Assembly: GCF_001625305.1 (NCBI RefSeq) | Contig: NW_017803932.1 | Location: 366,989-430,988 of the forward strand | Direction of reading: 5' to 3' | Origin: Branchiostoma belcheri | Taxonomy: Eukaryota; Chordata; Leptocardii; Amphioxiformes; Branchiostomatidae | Length of the DNA stretch: 64,000 nt | Shown: positions 32,601 to 44,600 of the stretch, piece by piece | Numbering within the stretch: position 1 is the first letter of the stretch | Layout of the letters: every line of letters starts with the position of its first letter | Made by a program: the position numbers and the translations under genes | The notes under the pieces: generated by a model | What the model was told of the DNA's origin: nothing | Seen by the model: only the letters and a program-made list of their open reading frames with translations | Database searches by the model: none

Positions 32601-35600
32601 TCATTATTGTGTTGGCCATTCAACAGGTTCATACTTGGCTACAAAGGGTAAGTGGAAAGAACATTTTTATGAGTGTAAGCAACAAATCAAAGTAAATTTC
32701 ATAAAGGATTTTAATTATTATTTCAAATGCTGAGGTACCAAATGCTGTTGGGCTTTGAATTGATTACTATATAGTGTTATAATTACATTTACAAATGTAC
32801 ATAGGACAGATAGCAGTGAAAAAATTATAATGATGTGGTGATATTTGTATCTTGTGCAAGAATTGTAAAAAAAGGAAGTCCAATACAAAAGGAAAAGAGA
32901 GAACTCAAACTGATTAAAAAGGACATTAAAAAGACATAGTGTGGCCTAGCCTCGGAAAATTTCCTAATAGTCTGAGAGTAAACTTTGAAAAGGAGTTGGT
33001 GCATGATCAAATTTGTGTCTAATTGCACAGGCCTGGAATTGTTTAAAGAATGATGAATACATTGTACTATTACATTTAGCACAAAATTTTAGCTTTAAAT
33101 ACGACATTAAGAACCTTCTTAGATTGTATGTACCAGTATTTCCAGAGTCAAATTCTAATTCAGAAACTTTTTTCTATTTTTAGTTACACATTACTCCAAA
33201 CACCCAAGCTGAAACAGTAAATAAAACAACTGTTCAAGGTGATGGCAACATCAGTGTCAATGCAGGAAAGAACAGCACAATTGTGATCAATACAAGTCCA
33301 CCAGTCTCTGAAGACAAGCATCACAGTTTGAGGGGCAAGTCTGGTGACCAACAGCCATCAAAACAACTGCAGTTCTGGAGTGAAGACGAACAGAGCGCTG
33401 TGCCACGACCAGTCTGTAAATCTCTCAGGCTGAACACTAAAACACAAGCAGCCTGTCGTAAGTACATTGACAACCTGGCCCAGCTGTCTGCACAAGGAAA
33501 GATACAGAAATGCCGCCGCACCATTGCCAAGCTGCTGAAGGCAAAGACAGATCCAGACTCCCAAGTGTCCCTCCGCCATGCCGCAACTCTGAACGCCATC
33601 AACGAAGGAGATTTTAAGAAGGCAAACCATCTACTTGGAGAGGTTGAAATCCTCCTTCCAGATGTTAGAAATGAGGCTGAACACAGACTTCGTTGGTACC
33701 ACCAGAAGTCGTTAATAAAGCTTCGAGAGGGGAAGCATGCCGCAGGGATCTTGCTGACCAATGAAGCACTCTTCCTTCTCGACACTGTGACCCCGGGATG
33801 TATCTCAGCCTGGCTGCTGATCAACCATGCCTGGTTCCTCACCAAGATCGCAGTAGATGAGGATGACGCTGATGATAGGAAATCCCTCATGAAACAGGCT
33901 GAAAAGTTCTACCAGCAAGCCATTGAGCATGCGGATAGAGAGTACCCCAGGCAGATGCCCAATTTCCCCCAGTTTGCTTACATTGGCCTTGCTCTCCTGT
34001 ATCTTGGATGCTGGCAGTCAGTGAACAATTCTAGGCTTGGAATCTCCACTGATGTGCCACTGGAAGACATCAAGAAAGCGAAGGATGTGATTGCAGCAGT
34101 GGACAAGGAAGGACCTGTGTGTAACGTGTCCAAGTTCCTATTGACGATTGCTAAAGCCTGTCTCCAGTACAGGCTGAGTAACCACCAAGAGGCCTATGAC
34201 TTAGCAAATGAAGCCAAGAACTTTGCCACTGAACACTCCTTTTCTAGGTTTGTTGACTTTGCAGACAGCATTGTGCAGTATTTGCAAAATTATGTACTGA
34301 GAGGTATGGTATAAAAAAATCAATATGTAGACAATGTAAATACTATTATCCTTACTAGGACTGCTGATAAGAAATTCTTATGATATTGAAAAGCACTGAA
34401 AAGACAGGCAGACTGCCCCTATGGCCTGCAGTTATACGGGACTGAGTGAGTGACGGAAAAGAGGTACCAGACTGAGTAGTCATTCTCTTACATGTATATT
34501 CACTGTTCTTTTTCTTCTATAAATGGGTCCCATAATAATTGTTGTGGTATAGACTTAGGATATACATTTTATGGCTAGAGGGTTTGTTCAGAACTAATAA
34601 TAGTCCAGACCTACAATGTATATTTATGCACAATTCAATGCAACTTCAGATTTCAGACTGCTGGCTCCATGCCAGGTTTTACAAACTTCAAGTTGTCTGA
34701 CCTTTGATCTTGTGTCATGTGACCTGTCATTCTCCTGTCATGTAGCCTGTCACAACCTGCTTTGTGCAAGTCTGATTAAATAAATACAATAAACTGTGAC
34801 ACCTGCAGTGAGCCACATAAAATGAGACTTTGTTAACTTCTGTATTACAGAGGTTTACAACCAAAGTTGAGGTGTTTTTTCCTAGTTACAGGTTATATTA
34901 CACTGAATAATGAATGCTTAAATTCTAACTTAGGGGGCCTTTTTTACATGCGTAGTGCATGATGTAAGGGGAATCCCCTTATTGGGGATATAGTGTTTTT
35001 AAAGGTCCAGGGGAATAACATGTAAACAGAATTACAGCACCAGACCTGCTATGCGGTACAGGGTGTTGCTTGCTGAGTATAGTGATACCTTACTGTCTCA
35101 AATCTCTAATGAGGACCAGCTTATTGCTTTAAAGGACTAGTGACAGACTGTGGTGGCAGTAATACCAGCTGATTCAGATTTGATGATTATACAGCATAGA
35201 TCACAGGTATGTAAACACTACTTGCACTGCTTTGTAGAAGTAAGGTCAGCCTTTTTGAGGAATACTGCGTTACTGGTACCATATTTGCTACAACGAGTAA
35301 GGTTATCTTAAAGTTTATTCTGGACATTTGTATAATGCGTACTTTATTGTCTAGTAATCAGCTGGTAGTAATAGTGACCTACGAGTCCAAAGATTAAGAT
35401 TCAAGCACCTGTTGGTCGCAAACAAAACACTGAAGCAGACTTTTAGCTGCGCAATTAGGGGAGTCCCCTTTGTACATCGTACAAACATGTTTTTTAAATG
35501 CATGTGTACAGAGGAAGCGTAGATGTGACCTGCAATCCTTGGTGTGACATGTTTGAGAAATTAGAAACCTCATTAAATGTTGCAAAATACCCATGCAAAA

Positions 35601-38600
35601 TGAAAAGACTGTGTGTATGTTTTCAAGCATGATGTCATTTTTGAAAAAAAAGAAAAGAACAAGAACAATACATATTGACAATGTCAAAAATGATCAGAAA
35701 TATGACAAAAGCACTCATCATAAAGGAAATCTGATTATGCTTTACCATGTAACATGTCGCAGTTTACTTTAGAATCAGGCCTAAAATGGGTATTTTTCAT
35801 TTTGCAAGTCTATTGTTTACAACAGTACCATATTTTTATTGCAGCACCACAGGGACTTCCTGGTAACCAAGAACCTTTGATCGTAAACAGTCTGCATTCC
35901 ACCTAAGTGAAACATGATACTGGACCTTTCTGCAGCTGTTTTTGCAGATTTGCCAACATCCCCAATGCCGATCATCTGTTTGTACATCATTGTGATTATA
36001 ATTCCTATAATACTTGTCAATGTGAAACTTGGTCGAGCAGATCAGGTAAGTAAAATGTGTGTGTGCTACAAAATGTATGTATCCTGGTAATACATGACTT
36101 GTACAGTACAACATAGTACATTGGGCAAAACTACAATTTATTATCCTCTATAGAATGTAATACTACTCATATTACTCAGTTGTCATGCCATTGGGCCAGT
36201 TTATGTCTATTTCTACTCAGACCTGATAATGAAAGGGTAAAAAAGTGGATATAAGATCTGAAAAAGATGATTGTAATAATACGGTAGCTTGTGATCACAA
36301 AAATGGCTGCATATACCAAAATGAATTTCCGTACATACATCATTATACTAGATATATGACCCCTGTTAAACAGAGCCTTATTAAGTCCTTAAATTTTCCT
36401 TTCAGATTTCTCAGAATATCCCAACTGAAACCATTAAGAACATAACAACTACTCAAGGGGATGGCAACATAACTGTCAATACCGGCAGTCGTAGTACAGT
36501 CAACATTACATACTTTCACGATGTATCAGAAGAGCATACACACCACAAGCCATCTCAAACTTCTGAACCACACCATGTACAACTTGAGGAGAGCAGAGCA
36601 CTTGTCCCAGTTGACAGACTGAGTGTGCCCAAACCTGTTGGTAGACCCCAAAGGCAGAACAAAAACTGTTCTCACTACATTGAATTTGCAACGGAGATGT
36701 CTGCAGAGGGAAAGACACCAGAATGTATCAGAATCATTGATGAGCTGATGAAGATAAAGACAGATCCGGACTCTCAAGTGTCACTTCGCCAAGCTGCAAG
36801 TCTTGTTGCCATTTACCAGGGAGATTTTGAGAAGGCAAGCCGTCTTCTGTGTGGGGCTGAGGTATTCCTCTCAGAGGAAGTACCTGTACATGAGGGAGAG
36901 CACATTCTTTGGGGGAGCCATCTTACAGCTCTAGCACAGCTACGGGCAGGGGATCTTGAAGGGGGGATTGTCTTGGCAGAGGACGCACTCGAAATTGCCC
37001 AGTCAGACACAGTCGCATCTGGTTGTATCACTGCATATCCACTCCTTAACCATGCCTGGTTTGTGACTGAGATCGCTGCAGGTCAAGATAATGATGACAT
37101 TAGGTGTCGTCTTCTGAAGAGAGCAGAGAAAGAATACCAGCATGCCATTGAGCATGCAAAATGTGAGCATCCCAAACACATGCTCCACTCAAAGTCACGA
37201 GTGCCACTATTTGCAAAAATTGGTCTCGCTCTTCTGTACCTTGGCTGTAGGGTATCAGTCGACAACTTCAGGTTGGGAGTCTCTATTATCTCTTTGGATG
37301 ACATGAAGAAGGCGAAGAGCGTGATTGATGCACTGGACAAAGAAGAGTCTCTTTGTAATTCTGCTAAGTGTCGTTTAATGATGGTCAAAACTTTCTTTCA
37401 GTACAGGTTGGGTACTTACCAACAGGCCTATGACTTGGCTCAGGAAGCCAAAGCCTTTGCCACTGAGCATTCTCTTGGAAGGTATGCTAAGTTTGCAGAA
37501 GGCATCGCTAAGTATTTAAAGAAATATGTTTAAGGTAGGATAGCAGTGTGATGTGCAAGTCAACGTGAGCCAGGCTTTCTATGGCTTTCATGAACTCTAT
37601 GGTTTCAAGCAATTCATTCCATCTGTTTAGCTTCACCTACATGCATGTATGCATGTAGAAGGTGCCACTTTTGGGTGGGTGAGTAGATTTCAATTATACT
37701 TTCACAATTTTACTTTTACTGTTGCAAAGATTACGGTAATGTTTAAGACGAATGACAACTGATGCAAAGTCTTAGATGTTTTACATCTAAAATATTTGCA
37801 TTACGTCTGTTATGGTAGGATGAATTTGGATGCTATCTAATTAATCTATTATGCATCCTTGTAATAGAAGAAACTTCTAAATAGTTTAAAAGCATTTGCT
37901 AGTCTGAGATCCAAATACATAGTTTACTGTATTCCATATTGTACATGAGGTCAACATTTATTTTGGAAGATTGTATCTTATGTTATACATGTAGGTACAA
38001 CTTTAGCATAGGTACACTTAGTTGACATGAAACCCAAATAACAGTAACAGTTCTTTATTGTGTATTTTACAGACATAGACTATCAATAAATTATTACAAG
38101 AAAATTAATGTACAAACTACCTTTTAAGTTCAATAATTATATATATATTCTGTTATAATATATATATTATATTATTATAGTTCAATTATTCAATTATATA
38201 CTGCTGGGTATCTATTGTCTCTCCGATACAGGATTATCTACAGAAAATTTGTCCTATAGAAAGTTGACAAGATGAAATCTACATTTTGTATCCAGGAATT
38301 TTTGTGGATGAAGATTGTGCATGAGAGATTGTGGATATTAAGGAGATTGTTTGAAAATGTTCCTGTGTTCTTCAAGGTTTGGAAAAATTTACACAGAAAG
38401 GAGAAGAAGTAGCACATTATTAAGTATATTTAGCCTAGCATATGTACCCTATAAATTAGTATATACAGCATAGTATAATGCATATACAGTGTGTATTTTG
38501 TTGGGCCACACCGTCTTAATTTTATGGATGACATCCTCTGAAGACCCCAAAACTAGTGCGCGCGGGCGAATAAAAAAAAATTCCGGCGAAAAATAAAAAT

Positions 38601-41600
38601 GCTACTAAACCACAAGAATACAAAGCTGGTATTGTGAAGTATGCGACACGCCGCCACATGCTGACGGAATTTACGAATCTACACTGTAAGTATATGTACT
38701 AAGTTCTTGAGTTGTGGAGCTTCGGTAGCCTGGGTGCCATCCTCCAGAGTTTATACCGGCTCCATAGTGTCACTAACTACCATGGACTACCCAGGCAGGC
38801 CTGGAGCCAGGACAGAGCCTCAAAGGACGTGATCTTTTTTTTTTTTTTTGAGAACAGGTGAAAATCAATGCGTGCGCGGATGTCATCCATAAAATTAAGA
38901 CGGTGTGGCCTTATTTGTAAACAAAGATGTCAGGGACTTTCCAATATATGGGACTTCCCTAAAGTTCTAAGTTCCTAAATAGTAATGTACATTAATGTGA
39001 TATATTATGTTTTTCAAGCCTGAGTGAGCTACGCAATGTGGCTAAAAAAGGTGAGAATTTACAAGTGAGGAAAAAGCATATAATATATTGAATTAAATTA
39101 TACTTAAAAGTTCCACTGGTAGTGAGGATGTTGGCAATACTAAGTAGCTAACACGAAATCAGAGTCAAAAAAGACAACAAGGAGTGTCAGAAAAGAATAT
39201 CTTGATAACAGAATGGTCATAGAAAAGAAAGCACATGTACATGTACTACATGTACATGTGCTGTACTATTAAGTCTAAGTATACCCATATAGCTTTACTG
39301 TAAATAATTTGCAGTCACCTGTGACTCACCACCTGGCATTTTCATTGTTGAATAAAATTTATGCTTTGTTTCAAAGCTGCTGTCAACAGAAACCACTGTG
39401 TATTGTTTGTTTTCCCTTGGAGACACCTGGCCCAATGACAAATTCTACAACTTTGTAGAGTTTGAACTATCCAACAGGAATCCGTGAATAATATCACAGA
39501 ATAATATCACAGAAGTGAAAGTGAAACTACTTTTTTCCAGGGCTCACAGGAAGGGAAAACATAACTTGTGTGACACCTGGTGCAAACCAATGATATTTCT
39601 AATGCCATAAATGCTTCCTTTCATGTTTGGTTTGTTGGGTTTGACTGATTTGAATCTGGTTTGAAGGAAAGGTAACCACCTGTCTGTACGGGTGCCACAT
39701 ACTTGTTATGAGGTAAGAAAGGTCAAAGGTCATAGGGTTACACGATTTATAGGTAAAGCCAGGAACACTAACTAAAGGTGACATAAACCCACCCAAATTT
39801 GTTATCAATTCCCCCCAAACAACTGCAATTAATACAATGAACACATTACTCTTACAGTTCTGATGTATTTCTGTAGAAAGATCGTTCTTCTGAGGTGTAA
39901 ACATAGTTAATGTTTCACCACGAACCCCCTGGAAAATATTGGCTCTATTCTGTTTTGCTATGGTAAATAATGACGCCAGGGACTTCCCCGTAACCAAAAC
40001 AATTTAATTTCATTCCCTACAGTCTGCCGCTGCAGTGAGAAAACAACATGTTTCTGGAATTGTATATCACTTGGGCTGACTTTCCAGTGGTCCTACTGCT
40101 GTTTATTTTCTTGTATGTTGCTGTGCTTATACTGGGGGAACTAGCCCGCAGAGATCAGGTATGTAAACATGTACCTGATCATGTGCATGGTATTGTGTAC
40201 ATATGCATGTACCGGAGACGTGAGCCTCCCAGCGCCATGGAATTGTATGTGTTATGTTGTTATCCTCATATCGCAAAAAAAAATTGAGTTGGCATGGTTA
40301 CATAATTTATACTTTTATATATATAATTTTTATATAAAAAAGGCATCTGTACCTGATACACAATATTCCGTTACCTTCACTTTCAGGAAAGTGAATGGGT
40401 ACTGCAGAGTTTCCCAGCTGGAACCACCAATGTGACTGATATTCAAGGTGATGGCAACATTTCTGTCAATGCTGGTAGTTTTAGTACCGTCACCATTACA
40501 TGTCCTCAAGTGGTGGAGAAACCGCTTCCACGCACTGCCAGGCTCAACAATCGCAGGCAGAAACTGTGCAGAAAGATGCTAGACCAACTGGGACGGCTGT
40601 CTGCAAACGGAGAGCTGCAGACATGTAAGAGAAGCATTGATAGGCTGATTCAGGCTACGTCAGATCCAGACTACCGTACCGCACTGTGGAACGCCGCTGC
40701 AATCAACTGCATCAATGGGGGGAAGATGAAAAGTGCACGCAAAGCCTTGCGCCATGTCACTGGTCTTCTGGACCAAACCGAGAACAGTGTCGAGCACAAA
40801 CTTGGGCGAGATCATTACCTCTCACTCATCTATCTGAGGGAGAACAAGTACGACCAAGGTGTATGCCTGACAACGGGGGCGTTACAGCAAACAGAGCGGC
40901 TACAACCTGGCTGTATGTCGGCTTGGGTACTGATCAACCACGGCTGGTTCTACACCAAGATGGCTATACAGGAACAAGATCACTATGACCAGGCTGAACT
41001 GATTAGAAAAGCCATTGATTCATACATGAAGGCTATTGACTTCTCCCATGAAGAGTTCCCCGGCCAACTGCAAGACAACAAGTCCAGGATCCGCCAGTTC
41101 TCCCTGATTGGTCAGGTGTATCTGCTGCTGAGGTGTTGGCGCTCAGTAGATGGGAACTATTCCAAACTAGGGATGACAGACCAAATCTCTCAGAAAGACC
41201 TGGCAAAAGCAGAAGAGGTGCTCAGCTCACTGGAGAAGGGGGAGCCCCTGTGTGGAATATGTGAGGTCCTGTACAGGATTGCGAAGGCACATCTATATTA
41301 TAGGAAGAAACAATACCAAGAAGGCCTGAAGGAAGCAAAAAGGGCAAAGGTCTTTGCAAAAGAGCGGTCGTTCATGCAATACCATGACTTTGCTGACAGC
41401 ATTGTCAAGCATTTTGAAAGAACAGTTTAGAATGAGCACTCTACAAACAGAAGCATTCAACTTCGTGGAATTATTGAAAACACCCAACAGATTAATTTTG
41501 GACTTAATATTGCACTTTGGACAAATGTTTGTAGCCCTTTACAGCTCATACTTACATAGTTGATATTTTGTGGAAACCTTCCCTGGCACATAACGGACCA

Positions 41601-44600
41601 TAATGACACCCAGCGGGGGTCGTCACACGTCATTGAAAATCAAGAAATCTGAAGATGTTTTTAAAAAATCTGAAGATTTTCTGGAAAATCTGAAGATTGT
41701 TTCAAAAAATCTGAAGATTATTTTCAAAAGTCTGGGAAAATCTGAAGATTTTTTCAAAGAATCTGAAGATTTTTTCAAAGAATCTGAAGATAGTTTCAAA
41801 GAATCTGAAGATCTTTTTGAAAAATCTGAAGATTGTTCTGAGATTGGTTTCAAACATTGTGATCTTGAAACTTATGTTGGAACTTCGTTTGATACTGATT
41901 ATCATAGCATGTGTGAGTTTTGACTTAGGACAAATTGTATGATCCCCAAAAAGGCAATCTATCAAGATTGCACACACACACAGACAGACATATAGACACA
42001 CTTTAGCACTGAACATCTCAATGATCGCAAGATTGTACTGAAACATCATGCTTGCAGTTTCAAGTTGAAGTTGCAACATAGGATGTACAGGAAAATGTGC
42101 ATCAAGACACGATGCACCTCTGAACTCATCTGTAGCTGGTAGATACCCTTTGGCCGCCCTTCGGTGTCACACTAGCTTCTGTATCTGTATAGCTGGTATA
42201 ACTGCCCTTTGGCGTAACACACCAGCTTCTGCCAGTACCTGTATAGCTGGTATAACTGCCCTTCAGCATAACACGGCAGCTTCTGTATCTGTATAGCCGG
42301 TATAACCACCCTTCGGAGTCACACACCAGCTTCTGTATCTGTATAGCCGGTATGACCGCCCTTCGGCATAACACACCAGCTTGGCAGGCACGTGGTGCAG
42401 CAGCAGCTGGCTATATCACACTGAACGACTTGTTACACCTAACCCTTGAACCTCTAACTCTAGACATTGTTTAAAGCTATCTAATGATAATGATAACCAT
42501 GAGACTGTATGTGTACATGATTCAACTCGGTCTATAATCTGTGGTATTTACATTGTTATGTCACCTCCTTTCTTTGATTGACTGTACTTTGTATAGACAG
42601 AAAAGGTAGCATTCCTGCTGATGTCTCTACTCTTATCTTTAATCTCTCTACTGATGGATCCACCTATGACAAGGTTCCTTTGCCATCTCCTGTTACATAT
42701 CTCCACCCCACTTTCTCTTTCCTTCCTCCTAGCGATGTGGCCTACCCCCTACGACAAGCGTCGTGGTGCCATGAAAGCCCAGGATGGGTATGGGGAGGAG
42801 TCCAGTACTACCCTCACTCCTAGCCTGTTCACTCTTTTCTGCAAGCACATTTGAGGCAAATTGACATGCAGCAAGTCCCTGTATCACCCCTTTGAAATTT
42901 TCCTTTCTCGTTTCGAGATACTCCGCAGATCATTGTGTGCAATAATGCATACAAACTCCACAGGTACTCCATTAACAGGGACCCTCAGTTTTTCCGTAAC
43001 ACCACATTTCTTGTTGACGGCTTCACTTGAAAGGACATATTGGGTCTTGGTAACTGTATGAACACTTACAAGACTTTCTATGACATAAAATCTATCAACT
43101 CAGAAGTCAAGGAACAGGCAACTTCAGGCTAATTAGAATCCAACAACAAGTCTCCTAAATGATATGTACCATCCATCCGTTGATTTTACTTGTAGTATTT
43201 TATATCCATGGTAAAAAAATTAAAACCAGCCTCGATAGTAATCTCTGAAGAAATACCAAACATCAATGATTTGATCAACTGACAAATCAAAGCAGAAATA
43301 TCTTCACAGGATTATTTAGGATATACACATGTACTCTCCAAGCAGAGGTTGTGGGAGAATGATCGTTAGCTTTTTATACGTGTATATGGCCCTTTTTTTG
43401 TCGCTACCCCCAACTTGGGTTGCGCATGGACCCTCTCTGGCCAATTGGAAACTGCCTGATAATCTATTTTTGCGACCCTAGGATCTGCTTGGAGATTAAG
43501 CATGTACAATCCTGTCTCCTGTGTGGAGTCCTGGTGTTTTACAGTGTCAGCAAAGTTCATAGAGATGGTTGTTACAGCCTTTTAATTTAGCTGGGCGGAG
43601 CTGCTGGGAGGGGAACCTATTTATCAGCCCCACCCCATGTGGTGATAGCAGGACCACCAGTATTACAAAGTTGGGGAGGCATGGTTAATCTGGGCAAATC
43701 AAACACATGCCTACAAGGCACAGGGTGAGCTAGGGAAGGGTGCCATCAAACTGTAATTCTCAACACAAGAAATTGGACTTGCTCAAACTACCAAGTCTGA
43801 TAAGCAAGTTGTGATTGTTATCCCAAGCTTGAGAGTATACCAAAAGGATTCAAGACTAATTGTAGTCCAGATAAGGTACTTCTGAACTGAAATATTGAGC
43901 AAACCTACAGGTTTATCTCCCATCCTACTTAACTTGTATTACTTGGCAGAGATAGCTCAAGAAGCGTGACCATGTTGTTTTTGGAAGGGTCTGTGGGAAA
44001 TATCTTACACCTGTGCTTGAGTACAGCCACAGACACATATGTAGGGTGAGGGTGATGTTGTACGAGTACAGCTATTTTAGGATGATGTTTTCTTTAGCCT
44101 CTACCAAGCTGCGGGAGGTGGCTGGAAAGAGTAGAAATCGGCCAAATAGAGAGATAACATGCCAGGGGCGAACTGTTCTCTCAACAGACAAACTCCCTTG
44201 GCATGCTTATCTCTCTATTTCGCCGATTTCTACTCTTTCCAGTAGCCTCCCCAAGCCTGGTAGAGGCTAGTTTTCTTTGCAAAATCACCATGACTGTCTC
44301 AAGATCTCTCAAGTGTTACTCCAGCCAGTCCAATCATAAATTTGGCAATATTGAAACTCAATTTCCACATAGTGATTCAGGGGGGCCTGCAGGGGGGGGG
44401 GCGACGAACGGCTCTACGCTGAATTCAGAAACCTCTCGATTATGCTTTACAATAAATTCCAAGTGGCTACAACGCATTACGTAGAATTAAAACAGCGAAT
44501 ATGCTCTACGTAGAATTAAAACGGCTGATTTAATTACAGTCGACGGAAAAGGGCTTGCTGGCCCCCATTCAGATTAAACCTGGTCCAATCTCGTCACCTT

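Noticed and set aside
33321..33890. 189-codon open frame on the minus strand
   Set aside because: It lies wholly antisense to gene B exon 2 and parallels a similar antisense frame in gene A, a shadow of conserved coding sequence; it has no domain or splice context.
29220..37533. Assignment of the nested family as IFIT or RHIM proteins
   Set aside because: The helical domain is TPR-like but no IFIT-specific sequence is seen, and the motif lacks the exact (I/V)Q(I/V)G core, so only a resemblance is stated.
41603..41923. SEDFFKE-repeat protein
   Set aside because: The frame arises from a 21-bp minisatellite in a repeat element present in three copies, open on both strands.
42131..42400. CRISPR-like regular repeats
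   Set aside because: The units are contiguous and diverged with no unique spacers, and the genome is eukaryotic.
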